Below, in pieces: positions 1 to 10,218 of a DNA stretch of 64,000 bases; within the stretch, counting starts at the first letter, position 1; every line of letters starts with the position of its first letter. The DNA is taken from positions 248,001 to 312,000 of the forward strand of contig JAFSMO010000074.1 of NCBI GenBank assembly GCA_017447865.1. The letters are read 5' to 3'. A program made the position numbers and the translations under genes. The notes beneath the pieces are model-generated. The model made no database searches. It saw only the letters and a program-made list of their open reading frames with translations, and had not been told where the DNA came from. This DNA is from Thermoguttaceae bacterium. Its GTDB lineage: Bacteria > Planctomycetota > Planctomycetia > Pirellulales > Thermoguttaceae.

Positions 1-1023
1 CTTCCGGATGAAAGCAAACTTACTGCCGAAGAATGCGCCAATGCAATCATGAGCCGTAAAGAACTGCACATCGTGAACATCGAGGCGCAGCCGCTTTCGG
101 ACTACGAGTCTCAGGAGTGGATGCGAGTCGCCATTACCTCGACCAACGGTGAAATTCTTCCGGACAAACTGAAGAAAACCTACAAAAAAATCGCGGCCGC
201 TGCTGCGAAAGCCGCCGCTGCGGGGGATGACGAAGAGGCTGATTCTGGCGATGACGGAGAAGAAAGCCCGATGGACGCGCTGATTCGCGCCGCGCTCGCA
301 CCGGAAAAAATCGCCGCGCTTGCTCCTGCGGCAGAAGACGGTGAAGAAGGCGAAGGAGAAGAGGAGGCCGCTCCGGCAGAAACCGCTTCCGAGGAGTCCG
401 GCGGAGAGGATGAAGATGAAGAAGGCGTTCCCAAGCCGAAAAAACCCGCGCGGTGGATCGTTTCGATTTACGGTTACCACTGGCACAACGGAAACCAGGA
501 AAGGATCAAGCTCGACAAATTCGTGGAAGATTCGTTCCTGAGTAAAATGACGGGTCCAGATGCGCTGCAATTCAAACTCCCGCTTCTGAAGTCGGCGGCC
601 TTGATCGACCCGGATGCTCAGGGCGCGGAAGTCGTCACGATGAGCGATTTGGGAGTTCGTTACCCGGTCATCATCAATAAAGCGATCGAAGCGAGTTTCA
701 ACGGAGGCTGGAAAGATAATCGGACCCGTGAGATCCGCGATGAGTATATGCTGGATCCGATGGCTATGAACGCCCGGACGAGAGTCCCTGCGATGGGGAT
801 GGATCCGACCAATCCGGAAGGCATTCAGGAAGTTCCCAGACGCATGGGGCGCCGGTACGATTTCGTCATTCATTTCCTCTGGGAGCCGAAATCAGCGGTG
901 GACCGTGCGGAACTTCGTGTTGCCGTTCAGGCCGCGGAAGCAAAACGGGCGGCAGAAGAAAAGGAAGCCCAGGAAATGCTTGACGGCGAAGATTCCGAGG
1001 ACTCGGATGATTCCGAAGAATGA
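1..1023 (+). CDS. Acidic conserved hypothetical protein, 5' end outside window
   Basis: The frame is open from base 1: codons before the first ATG at 49 read LPDESKLTAEECANAI without a stop, so the gene most likely begins upstream and only its C-terminal part is seen. The visible part has an Ala/Glu/Asp-rich low-complexity stretch (about residues 45-130 from the ATG at 49), a folded-looking core containing 'SIYGYHWHNGNQE' and 'YDFVIHFLWEPK', and a second acidic tail. No membrane segment is visible. It is followed after 93 bp by two genes of similar acidic style with N-terminal membrane anchors, so the three probably form one operon. In planctomycetes such trios often lie beside PilM-type pilus genes; here that is only inference. 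Function unknown. Confidence 0.7.
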   Translation, partial: LPDESKLTAEECANAIMSRKELHIVNIEAQPLSDYESQEWMRVAITSTNGEILPDKLKKTYKKIAAAAAKAAAAGDDEEADSGDDGEESPMDALIRAALAPEKIAALAPAAEDGEEGEGEEEAAPAETASEESGGEDEDEEGVPKPKKPARWIVSIYGYHWHNGNQERIKLDKFVEDSFLSKMTGPDALQFKLPLLKSAALIDPDAQGAEVVTMSDLGVRYPVIINKAIEASFNGGWKDNRTREIRDEYMLDPMAMNARTRVPAMGMDPTNPEGIQEVPRRMGRRYDFVIHFLWEPKSAVDRAELRVAVQAAEAKRAAEEKEAQEMLDGEDSEDSDDSEE

Positions 1024-1116
1024 TTTCCTGACTTTTATTCACTTCCCAAGATTGACGGCGCGGCAAACGCCGTCCCGAAATGCGCAAAACAAAACCTTTC
1101 AGTGTGGGGCTGAATC

Positions 1117-2973
1117 ATGACTAAATTCCAAATCGTTTTAACCTATATAAAGAAGTACATTTTCTGGGTCATCACCGGACTTTGCCTCGTCGTTACGTTC
1201 ATCGTCGGAGCTTCCGTCACCGGGAGCAAACAGGCTGAATTTAAAGCCAAAGTCGCTGAGATCGACAATCATTTCTCGGATATTCAGCGCCTCGCCGGTC
1301 AGGAAGTTCCGAACGAAATGGTCGTGGACCAGAAGAAAAAAGACGTCCTGACCCTGAAAGAAACCATTATTGACGCATGGTACCAGCTCTACAATCCCCA
1401 GGTCCAATACTTCGAAAACCTTTGGCCGAATTTCCGTAATGCGAAAGGTGATGTGGACGCACAGGCTGCTGATTATTTGGATGAACTCCAGAAAACCTGG
1501 CGCAGTCAGACCGTTTTCGACGCTGCGGACAATATGCCGTCGGAAGTTCAGGACGCTTACCGCCAGTACGTGACTCAAATCCAGGAATTTGACTTCATGA
1601 CCCGCTACAAAATTTACGTTCCGCAGACCGGAGTGGACGGAATGGACGGAGCGGGAATGATCAACGGGATCATCAATAATCAGGTTCAGGAAACGACCGG
1701 CACCACCGGCGTGGAACTCCCCTCCGAGGGAATGTGCACGTGGGATGATGTGAACCGCCAGCAAATGCGCCGCAGATTCCGTATCATGTCCCGCCGTATT
1801 GGGAATGGAAAACCGAATTCGACGCGCAAAGTACTTCTTGTTCAGGAAGACATTTGGATGTACGACATTCTGCTCGGCGCGATTTCCAAAATGAACGAAA
1901 AATCGGAAGGTTCCCACGACGCGGTCGTTAAAAGAATTTTCCGGATCGATATAGCCGACGACGCATCGACGCTGAACAGCACCGGAGAGGATGCTTCCCA
2001 GCGCGGCTCGGGGCGTGCTTCCGCTCGTGAAAACCGGGGATTTGACGAGAAAAACAAGAACGTCGTTTTTAATGCGGAGGAACGCGTCGTTTCTGTTGCG
2101 GAACCGCAGCGGACAGGAAACGAGGAACTCGGCGAAGGTGATATACCGACGGAAATCGTGGAAGAAGAGGAAGGTTCCTCGGGCATGGCCGACTCGGAGT
2201 TTGAGGAGATTTTTGATTACCGCTACTGCGATGCCTATGGGAATTTCATGTCCTCGGTCGATCTGGCGGCTTACCTCAAAACCAAGCCGGAATACATCAT
2301 GATGCCGGTCCACATCAAGATCCTCATCAATCAGAAAAAAATCCCGCAGTTCCTTCTGAACTGTCTTAATTCGGAGATTCCGATTTACATTCATCAAATC
2401 AGTATGAAGGCCCGTGACATCGACAGCATTCGCCACCATCTGGAAATCGTTCCGGATGAAGATGACGTTACGGCTGAGAACGGCGAGGGATTGGGTGGTT
2501 CGTCACGTCAGATGAGACGCAGTTCGCGTGAAGACCGCGGTAATGATTTGGAGGATAATAGCGATCAGGAGTTGCTGAACGATTCCATGTTGGACCGCAC
2601 CAACGAGAACGGAGAAATCGACCGCCGCAAACCCGAAGACGTGGAATTCGAAATGTGGGGAATGATTTGCATCTTCAACAAACCGGACGAATCCAAATTT
2701 GAATCCGTACTTGGTGAAGCGTCCTCTGAAGGCGAGGAGGACGAAGAAAGCACGGACGACGAGGAATCGGCTGACTCGGAAGAAAACGCTGATGACGAGG
2801 ACACGGCTGACGAGGATGAGGCTGATGAAGAAGCGGCCGAGATGAATTCGAACGAGGAGGAAACCCCTGAAAACGCAGCTGAACCTGCAGAGGAAGAAAC
2901 CGAAGAAGCGCCTGCCAAAGACGCGGATGGTTCCGAGTCAGAGGATGCCGGCGAAAACGCTGACGAAAATTAG
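1117..2973 (+). CDS. Membrane-anchored acidic hypothetical protein
   Basis: A protein of 618 residues that I do not recognise as a named family. A single hydrophobic segment at about residues 12-32 (YIFWVITGLCLVV...) suggests one N-terminal membrane anchor with the bulk outside the cytoplasm. After it come a helical, coiled-coil-like part (about 35-170), a mixed alpha/beta middle containing 'VHIKILINQKKIPQFLLNCLNSEIPIYIHQI' type sequence (about 395-430), and a Glu/Asp-rich tail from about residue 530. Anchor plus coiled coil plus alpha/beta domain resembles the overall plan of PilN/PilO-type alignment proteins, but no decisive motif was seen. Same strand and style as the genes on both sides. 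Confidence 0.75.
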   Translation: MTKFQIVLTYIKKYIFWVITGLCLVVTFIVGASVTGSKQAEFKAKVAEIDNHFSDIQRLAGQEVPNEMVVDQKKKDVLTLKETIIDAWYQLYNPQVQYFENLWPNFRNAKGDVDAQAADYLDELQKTWRSQTVFDAADNMPSEVQDAYRQYVTQIQEFDFMTRYKIYVPQTGVDGMDGAGMINGIINNQVQETTGTTGVELPSEGMCTWDDVNRQQMRRRFRIMSRRIGNGKPNSTRKVLLVQEDIWMYDILLGAISKMNEKSEGSHDAVVKRIFRIDIADDASTLNSTGEDASQRGSGRASARENRGFDEKNKNVVFNAEERVVSVAEPQRTGNEELGEGDIPTEIVEEEEGSSGMADSEFEEIFDYRYCDAYGNFMSSVDLAAYLKTKPEYIMMPVHIKILINQKKIPQFLLNCLNSEIPIYIHQISMKARDIDSIRHHLEIVPDEDDVTAENGEGLGGSSRQMRRSSREDRGNDLEDNSDQELLNDSMLDRTNENGEIDRRKPEDVEFEMWGMICIFNKPDESKFESVLGEASSEGEEDEESTDDEESADSEENADDEDTADEDEADEEAAEMNSNEEETPENAAEPAEEETEEAPAKDADGSESEDAGENADEN

Positions 2974-3048
2974 CGCGGTCCCCATTTTTGCGGTGAAGAA
3001 CCGGCAAACACGAACAAAAATTAAAAATTTAAACAGGAATATACGACT

Positions 3049-5265
3049 ATGGCCAAATTGGATGCAGATCGGATTAAGGAATTGTGCCTGAACAATTTCG
3101 AAAAAGTCATATTTGGGGTTTTGGCTTTATTCTTTTTGATGATGGTTTTTTCCGCCGTTAAGGTAAAGCCCTACGCTCAAAATCCTAACCAGCTCAGCAG
3201 CGCGTGCGAGCAGGCTTCGGCAAAATTTGAAGTGGAGCAGGATGTTCAGCCGGTCGTCCGGAATTACGAAAGCCTCATCAGTTCCGTTCAGGAGCCGATT
3301 CCTGCCACGGACTACATAACTGCCGTTTCCTGGAACCCGATCCTTTCCAAGGAAGGCCAGAAACGCCGCGCTCCCAAGGCATTGGGCGTTCAGAATCTCG
3401 TCGTCAAAGAGTGGCACGGAAGTGTTCAGAAGCCGCAGCAGATCGACGAGGAAACCGGCCGTCAGATTATGGACGATGGTTTGGGTGGAAGACGAAACAG
3501 CACCACCATGGGCGTGCGCTGCTGCATCATCCTCGGCGAAATTCCTTACTTCGACCAGGAAGAAGAATTTCAGACCAAGCTCGGCACGCAGGGAAATCTG
3601 GCCGAAAGAATGAACGCCGGCGGTGGAATTTATGGGAGCAATCCTAACGATCCGGACGCACCGTATTATCACAATTTCGTCATCGAGCGTGCGGAAGTCC
3701 CGGCCGACGGGAACATGGATAATCTCGTATGGGTCGATCTCCATAAAAAAGGCTCTGAAAACGAAAAGCAGATCCGCTACTTCAACCCTGTAGGCGCAGA
3801 CGGATCTTTCGTTTCGAACAGCGGCGGCGGAATGGACATTCCGGAAAAGTACCGTCCGCCGCAGCTTTGGCGCCGTCCGTCCAATGCTGATAAAACCGCC
3901 ACAACTGAAGAAGGTAAAACGACCGGAAAATCCAACCAAAACACCGGGCGCAACCGTCCGGGCATGACCCCTGAAATGATGGGTGGAATGGACATAAACG
4001 GCATGAGCGCGAACGGTCTGCTCATGGCCCGCGATACTTTGATGGCCAATCTGCCGCAGGTCGTTCAGAATGGTCAGGGGGGTGGAGTCGGCACGTTCAA
4101 CTGGGCCACGTATCTTCCCTATTCGGACGCTTTTGAGTTCGATCTGAATTCCATGTACGGCTATGGAATGGGGGTCAAGCCAAAGAAAAAAGACAAAAAC
4201 GACGAAGAAGAAACTCCTGAAAATCAGTCCCAGGACGATGAGGATGACGACGAGGACGAAGACGACGATGAAAGCGTGGTTCGGCCAAATCAGATGATCA
4301 CGGATCAGATGAGTCAGGACGCGGAAATCCGCCTCTTCCGTTACGTCGATTACACGGTGAAGGAAGGCAAGCAGTACGTTTACCGCGTCCGTCTGACGCT
4401 TCATAATCCAAACTACCAGTACGAACCGGCCTTCTCTCTGGAAAATCCGGAAGACGCGAAAGTCAAGTTTCTGGAAAGTCCATACTCCAACGTGACGCAC
4501 CCCGTTTCGATTCCGCTGGACCGTCACTTCTACGTGCAGGGCTTTTCCAAATTTTATCCCCGGAAGGCTGCGGACAAAAAAGACCCGCGAATCAAGAAAT
4601 GGTCGTATTTCCTGACGCTGCTCCCGGTCAAATACAATCCGGAAACGGGAAACGAAGACTACACGTTCTTCAAGCAGCTCGCGCCGGATGTGCCGGCCCC
4701 GACGAAAGACAAGAAGAAAAAGCCAGGCCTCGTCAAGAAGGAAGAACCCGTTCGCATTTTGCCGGGCCAGTTGCTTGACCTGATGGTTTTTGAAGATGAT
4801 ATCCGCGACCTCGGAAACATGGAGGGGCGTTACTACACTCCAACCAATCGTTTCGACGACGAAGAGGAAGAGGACCGCGAACAGAAGCGTTTCACGACGC
4901 AGTTCGTCCTGCTGGATTTCCGCGGAGGCCAGGAGCTTTACAAACCTCTCGAGGATAATGAGTTGGAAGGGGCGGATGAGCAGCTCAAAAAAGACCCGAC
5001 GGGCATTTACTCCCCGGCCTCGGTGCTGTTGATTGGGCCCAAGGGCGAGCTGGTCATTCAGTCGGAGCTTGAGGACGTCGCGGAAGTTTACCGCCGCCGC
5101 GACACGAATGAGCTGAACGATATGCAGATGGAGCCGATGGACCGGATGGAGCCCGAACAGGATAAAAAGGCGAACCGTCGCCGCCGTGGCAAGAATGGCG
5201 AGGGTGATATTGCACCGCCCGAACCCAAGCGCGGCAGAAGAGGCAGATTGGACGATCGACTTTAA
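3049..5265 (+). CDS. Membrane-anchored hypothetical protein, pilus-operon-like
   Basis: A protein of 738 residues without a recognised family. One N-terminal membrane segment (about residues 22-40, ViFGVLALFFLMMVF) follows a short charged cytoplasmic leader 'MAKLDADRIKELCLNNFEK'. The large exported part has two poorly conserved linkers: a Met/Gly/Asn-rich stretch near residues 300-345 and a very acidic run near 385-410. A 'YRVRLTLHNPNYQY' segment near 445 looks like a beta-sandwich strand. The C-terminus is Arg-rich (RRRRGKNGEG, RGRRGRL). It is the third gene of the leading operon and ends before an 11-bp-stem hairpin at 5293-5329. Role unknown; a link with the PilT-type ATPase at 55 kb is speculative. 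Confidence 0.75.
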   Translation: MAKLDADRIKELCLNNFEKVIFGVLALFFLMMVFSAVKVKPYAQNPNQLSSACEQASAKFEVEQDVQPVVRNYESLISSVQEPIPATDYITAVSWNPILSKEGQKRRAPKALGVQNLVVKEWHGSVQKPQQIDEETGRQIMDDGLGGRRNSTTMGVRCCIILGEIPYFDQEEEFQTKLGTQGNLAERMNAGGGIYGSNPNDPDAPYYHNFVIERAEVPADGNMDNLVWVDLHKKGSENEKQIRYFNPVGADGSFVSNSGGGMDIPEKYRPPQLWRRPSNADKTATTEEGKTTGKSNQNTGRNRPGMTPEMMGGMDINGMSANGLLMARDTLMANLPQVVQNGQGGGVGTFNWATYLPYSDAFEFDLNSMYGYGMGVKPKKKDKNDEEETPENQSQDDEDDDEDEDDDESVVRPNQMITDQMSQDAEIRLFRYVDYTVKEGKQYVYRVRLTLHNPNYQYEPAFSLENPEDAKVKFLESPYSNVTHPVSIPLDRHFYVQGFSKFYPRKAADKKDPRIKKWSYFLTLLPVKYNPETGNEDYTFFKQLAPDVPAPTKDKKKKPGLVKKEEPVRILPGQLLDLMVFEDDIRDLGNMEGRYYTPTNRFDDEEEEDREQKRFTTQFVLLDFRGGQELYKPLEDNELEGADEQLKKDPTGIYSPASVLLIGPKGELVIQSELEDVAEVYRRRDTNELNDMQMEPMDRMEPEQDKKANRRRRGKNGEGDIAPPEPKRGRRGRLDDRL

Positions 5266-5292
5266 TTTGAAAGGATTTCCTGATTGATTGAA

Positions 5293-5329
5293 AGGCCGTA
5301 ACGTGGTGTGATTTGCCGCGTTACGGCCT
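5293..5329. other. Intergenic stem-loop
   Basis: AGGCCGTAACG (5293-5303) and CGTTACGGCCT (5319-5329) are perfectly complementary, giving an 11-bp stem with a 15-nt loop. There is no T-run on either side, so it is not a standard intrinsic terminator; it could be an mRNA processing or stability element between the hypothetical operon and the metallohydrolase gene. A GTG at 5308 in frame with the next gene lies inside the loop and is an unlikely start. Confidence 0.6.
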
Positions 5330-5343
5330 CCCACTTTACACAC

Positions 5344-6147
5344 ATGATTCGAAAACTTCCAGTTGGGGACCTCATCTTTCTCGGAACCGGCACGTCTCAC
5401 GGCGTTCCCATGATCGGCTGCGACTGCCCCGTCTGCCAGAGTACGGACCCGAAAAACAAACGCACGCGAAGTTCCGTGATCCTCGGGTTCCCGGAAGGAA
5501 ATCTCCTGATCGACACGGGCCCGGATCTTCGTCAGCAGTTTCTTCGTGAGGGCCTGGTTTACGCCAACGCGATCCTCTACACGCACCCGCACGTGGACCA
5601 CCTCTTTGGGCTGGACGACACGCGGCTCTTTCCGCGTCGCAACGACGACAAACCGACGGAGATTTACTGCGACGCACGGACGAATCGGGCGATCCACCAG
5701 TCTTTCGCGTATATTTTCAACCCGGAGCTTCAGAAGTTTCCTGCGGGGGGGATCCCGAAACTGATCATTCATGAAATCGAGCCGTTCCGCGAGTTTGAAG
5801 TCCTGGGGCGCAAAGTCCTTCCGCTGACGATCGACCACGGCTGGATGCAGATCCTGGGCTTCCGCACGGGCAATCTGGCGTACTGCACCGACACGAAGCG
5901 CGTCCCGCCGGAGACTCTGGAACATTTGTATGGCCTGGAAACGCTCATCATCGGCTGCCTGCGCTACGAGCCGCACCCCACGCACATGGGGCTGAGCGAG
6001 GTCTTGGAGCTGGTGGAGAAGATCCAGCCGAAGCGCGTCTTTTTCACGCACATCGGGCACAAATTCGACCACGCGACGCTTTCGTCGGAGCTTCCGCCGC
6101 ACATCCAGCCGGCGTACGACGGTCTGCGTCTGAGCAGGATTTTTTAA
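5344..6147 (+). CDS. PhnP-like MBL-fold metallo-hydrolase
   Basis: A 267-residue metallo-beta-lactamase-fold hydrolase. It opens with 'LIFLGTGTSHGVPMIGC', then a Cys-rich loop 'CDCPVCQS' like the extra zinc loop of PhnP (a cyclic phosphodiesterase), the metal-binding 'THPHVDHLFGLDD' motif near residue 80, an 'HGW' His near 165, and a terminal 'HIGHKFDH'. In the PhnP family such enzymes cleave cyclic ribose phosphodiesters or related esters; no phn genes are near, so the substrate here is unknown. I chose ATG 5344 over the in-frame GTG at 5308 because homologues start close to the 'GTGTSHGVP' strand and the GTG lies in a hairpin loop. One base separates its stop from the first possible start of the next gene. 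Confidence 0.85.
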   Translation: MIRKLPVGDLIFLGTGTSHGVPMIGCDCPVCQSTDPKNKRTRSSVILGFPEGNLLIDTGPDLRQQFLREGLVYANAILYTHPHVDHLFGLDDTRLFPRRNDDKPTEIYCDARTNRAIHQSFAYIFNPELQKFPAGGIPKLIIHEIEPFREFEVLGRKVLPLTIDHGWMQILGFRTGNLAYCTDTKRVPPETLEHLYGLETLIIGCLRYEPHPTHMGLSEVLELVEKIQPKRVFFTHIGHKFDHATLSSELPPHIQPAYDGLRLSRIF

Positions 6148-6175
6148 AATGGCTTGCCGCCAAGGGGATTTTTCG

Positions 6176-7648
6176 ATGGCAGACTTCGATCCGTATCACG
6201 AATGGCTTGGTATCTCGCCCGAAGATCGCCCCATTAATCATTATAGTTTGCTGTCGCTTCGCTGCTTTGAGTCCAATTCCAAAGTCATTGCCAACGCGGC
6301 CGACCGACAGATGGCGTTTGTGAGGACGTTTCAAACGGGACCGTATGCGGAGGAATCTCAAAGAATTCTGAATGAACTTTCCCAAGCCCGCGTTACCCTG
6401 CTGAACCCAAAGAAAAAAAAGGAATACGACGCACAACTGCGCCAAGAGCAGTCCGCCCGCCAGGTCTCGCTGCCGCCTCTGGTACCGCCGCTGAAAAGAC
6501 CCGAACCTTCGGTATTGTCCCAGCCCAAACGTCCGGAACCGGTGGTTCTTTCTGCCCCGAAGAGGCCGGAACCCGAGGTTCAGTCTGTGGCGAAACGTCC
6601 GGAACCACCGATCTGCGCTCTTGATGAGAATTCCGAAGTCGTACGGGAAAACGAGCCGAATCCTCCTGATTCAGAAGACGAATGTCAGCAGATCCTGCAA
6701 GTTTTTAATCAGGAGAAACTGCTTGAGTCCATGATTGAGGAGATCCAAACCAATCGGGAGGATTTTCAATTTCAGTGGTTTGGCCTGATGCTTGTTTGGA
6801 GTCAATTATTTCCTTCGGAAAAATATAATAAAAGCCTGCAAAAAATGCAAAGGGATCTTCTGCAGGCGAAAAAATTGCACGAGCAGTGCTTTTTGAATAT
6901 TTCTTACTCTTTTACGCCTTCGGAACGTGAAAAATGGGACTTCCTCAAAAATCGGATCGAAAATCAGCGTTCCGATGCGGGTCTGCCTGTCTGGAAAATT
7001 ATCGCAGAATTTCCTTCCGATCTCTATCAGGCCGAAAATACCAGGTATAATGTATCGAACTTCAGGTTAAGGAGCAATTCGATTTCTGTAGGCCATCTGG
7101 ACGTTTTGCACTCTTCGGAACCTTATATTTTTTTGGGAAAGGAAACGAATGTTTCCCTCTACATTTATCCGTCGTTTGTGATCATAACGAATCAGGATGA
7201 GTGGGAAATCCTGTCCCATCATGATTTGAAAACAAGCATTTCAAGGGTTTATCTTGTTTCAGACCGTGTTCCGCAGAATGTAAAAGTAATCGATTCCGTC
7301 TGGAAACAGGACAAATTGGACGGAGAGCGGGATTTCCGGCATACAAACGATGAAAAGTTGTACATTCTGGAACACTTCAAACTGGAAATATTCACAAAAT
7401 CGGGCAGGAAGCTGACGTTCCTTTTTGATCGGGAAGATGTCGTGGAATCCCTGGCCGCGATTCTTGATCAGCAGGCGAAAATGACGCTGATCCCATCAGA
7501 AAGTCAGGACGCTTTGAATGATTTGGAGAAACAGTTAGACTCTTCCATCGCCCAGAAGCTGCAAAAGCAGGGGCCGGAAGATGGCTGCTGCGGCTGCCTG
7601 CTGGTGATTATCATCCTCGTTCTTTTTTATGTTTTTATGGGGCACTAG
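6176..7648 (+). CDS. Planctomycete J-domain-like membrane protein
   Basis: The N-terminus 'FDPYHEWLGISPEDRPINHYSLLSLRCFE...' followed by 'ILNELSQARVTLLNPKKKKEYD' is the DnaJ-like module typical of many planctomycete proteins; the HPD triad needed to stimulate DnaK is not present, so it may be a docking module rather than a true cochaperone. Residues about 105-150 carry four spaced 'KRPEP' repeats (linker). The middle is helical with aromatic residues; a segment near 'TNQDEWEILSHHDLKTSISRVYLVSD' may be a PH-like fold. A C-terminal hydrophobic tail 'CCGCLLVIIILVLFYVFMGH' is a single membrane anchor. ATG 6176 is preferred over 6149 because AAGGGGA sits 9 nt upstream and the conserved J-like region starts there. 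Function unknown. Confidence 0.75.
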   Translation: MADFDPYHEWLGISPEDRPINHYSLLSLRCFESNSKVIANAADRQMAFVRTFQTGPYAEESQRILNELSQARVTLLNPKKKKEYDAQLRQEQSARQVSLPPLVPPLKRPEPSVLSQPKRPEPVVLSAPKRPEPEVQSVAKRPEPPICALDENSEVVRENEPNPPDSEDECQQILQVFNQEKLLESMIEEIQTNREDFQFQWFGLMLVWSQLFPSEKYNKSLQKMQRDLLQAKKLHEQCFLNISYSFTPSEREKWDFLKNRIENQRSDAGLPVWKIIAEFPSDLYQAENTRYNVSNFRLRSNSISVGHLDVLHSSEPYIFLGKETNVSLYIYPSFVIITNQDEWEILSHHDLKTSISRVYLVSDRVPQNVKVIDSVWKQDKLDGERDFRHTNDEKLYILEHFKLEIFTKSGRKLTFLFDREDVVESLAAILDQQAKMTLIPSESQDALNDLEKQLDSSIAQKLQKQGPEDGCCGCLLVIIILVLFYVFMGH

Positions 7649-7770
7649 AGCAGAGAGGGGTATGCGCCTCCTTGGTGATTCGAACCGTCACAGATAACGC
7701 GTGAATCCGTTCGATGGAATGGACCATTTGCCCCTTCGAGACGCTTTTTGAGAAAAAAATTTCAAATTTC

Positions 7771-7871
7771 TTGCCGCTCTTTTGCCGCTGATTTGCCGCT
7801 AAAAGCCGTTAAAGTCCATTAATCGCGGCAAAAGTGCCGTTTTTACGAGTTTATTGGCAAAAAATTGCCGC
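7771..7871 (+). promoter_or_regulatory. Array of TTGCCGC boxes upstream of gdhA
   Basis: TTGCCGCT occurs at 7771, 7782 and 7793, exactly 11 bp apart; TTGCCGC recurs at 7865 and its inverse GCGGCAA lies at 7825. The last copy is half of a GGCAA-AAAA-TTGCC palindrome (7856-7869). The array ends 9 bp before the predicted gdhA -35 box, a position that fits a regulator-binding region. The rest of the 355-bp gap before gdhA (7649-8003) shows no gene. Confidence 0.55.
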
Positions 7872-7879
7872 AATCCCTC

Positions 7880-9341
<1,462 letters not shown>

Positions 9342-9378
9342 GTTCCGGTTTTAACCTGATTTAGTTTTTGGATCCTGC

Positions 9379-9419
9379 AAGAAAAACGTCGGCGCTCCCT
9401 CTACGTCGGCGTTTTTCTT
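9379..9419 (+). terminator. Terminator-like hairpin after gdhA
   Basis: AAGAAAAACG (9379-9388) pairs with CGTTTTTCTT (9410-9419). The loop region is formed largely by a direct repeat, ACGTCGGCG, present twice and separated by 8 nt. I see no separate promoter between it and the next gene at 9450, so it may be a leaky terminator through which the repair cassette is read. Confidence 0.55.
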
Positions 9420-9449
9420 TAATGATTTTTAGAGGGACGGAGAATTTTT

Positions 9450-10217
9450 ATGCCTGAAGACTGGTCCGCGCGTTACTACCTTGAGCCCGCGGTGGCGTAC
9501 GTGCGCGGTGCGGCCATTCAGGCGGCGGCGAACGGCGGGAAGATCGTCTCCCGGGACCCGGAAATTGCCGGGCGCGAGTTTCTGCTTGAGCCGGAACTGA
9601 CCGCCGGGCCGCTGGAGCTCCTGGAAGACGCGCAAATCGATGCGATCCTCTCCGCCGGCCGCGAGGCGGGACTGAAACTTTACCGTTTCAAAAACTCGCA
9701 CGATACGCTGCCGCGGATCCAGCGCTCCCTGGGGCTTCTGCAAGGGCTGGAATTCCGCTCGCTGCTCGACGTCGGCTCCGGGCGCGGCGTGTTTTTGTGG
9801 CCGTTTCTGGAGCATTTTCCGGCGGTGCCCGTCACGACGCTGGACCTTCTGCCCGAGCGGATCGAGCTGTACGAGACGGCGCGTCTGGGCGGGCTGGAGC
9901 GGCTTCACGGAATGACCGGGAATTTGTGCGCGCCCGATTTGCCGGCTGGGGCGTTTGACGTCGTGACGCTTCTGGAAGTCCTCGAGCACATTCCGGAAGT
10001 TCAGCGGGCCGTGACCAATGCCGTGCGGCTGGCGCGGAAGTACGTCCTGGTTTCGGTCCCCTCGAAGCCGGACGAGAATCCCGAGCACATTCATCTCCTG
10101 ACGCGGGAAAAACTGACGGAACTGTTCGGAAACGCCGGCTGCGAGTCGCTGCATTTCAGCGGAGTGCCGAACCACCTGATCATGCTCGCGGCCTTGAACC
10201 CGAAAGAAAACGAATAA
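9450..10217 (+). CDS. Class I SAM methyltransferase of RNA-repair cassette
   Basis: A 255-residue Rossmann methyltransferase: motif I 'LLDVGSGRGVF' (about 105-115), acidic 'TLDLLP' (130-135) for the SAM ribose, and 'LLEVLEHI' (174-181). E176, E179 and H180 with a later H213 or H215 resemble the ExxEH...H metal site of Hen1 RNA 3'-terminal 2'-O-methyltransferases, but 'EVLEH' also occurs in ordinary small-molecule methyltransferases such as UbiG, so sequence alone does not decide. It is followed one base after its stop by an RNA ligase and then by HD-Pnk, which makes an RNA-end role attractive. GGAG lies about 10 nt before the ATG. No promoter was seen between gdhA and this gene. Confidence 0.8.
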   Translation: MPEDWSARYYLEPAVAYVRGAAIQAAANGGKIVSRDPEIAGREFLLEPELTAGPLELLEDAQIDAILSAGREAGLKLYRFKNSHDTLPRIQRSLGLLQGLEFRSLLDVGSGRGVFLWPFLEHFPAVPVTTLDLLPERIELYETARLGGLERLHGMTGNLCAPDLPAGAFDVVTLLEVLEHIPEVQRAVTNAVRLARKYVLVSVPSKPDENPEHIHLLTREKLTELFGNAGCESLHFSGVPNHLIMLAALNPKENE

Positions 10218-10218
10218 A

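Noticed and set aside
3127..6102. 991-codon open frame on the minus strand opposite the hypothetical operon.
   Set aside because: The plus-strand genes show domains and ribosome sites; the antisense frame is composition-driven, with an Arg/Val/Phe-rich translation.
7666..7690. tRNA-like T-arm on the minus strand (GGTTCGAATC).
   Set aside because: The stem around the TTCGAAT loop does not pair and no other arm can be built; at best a remnant.
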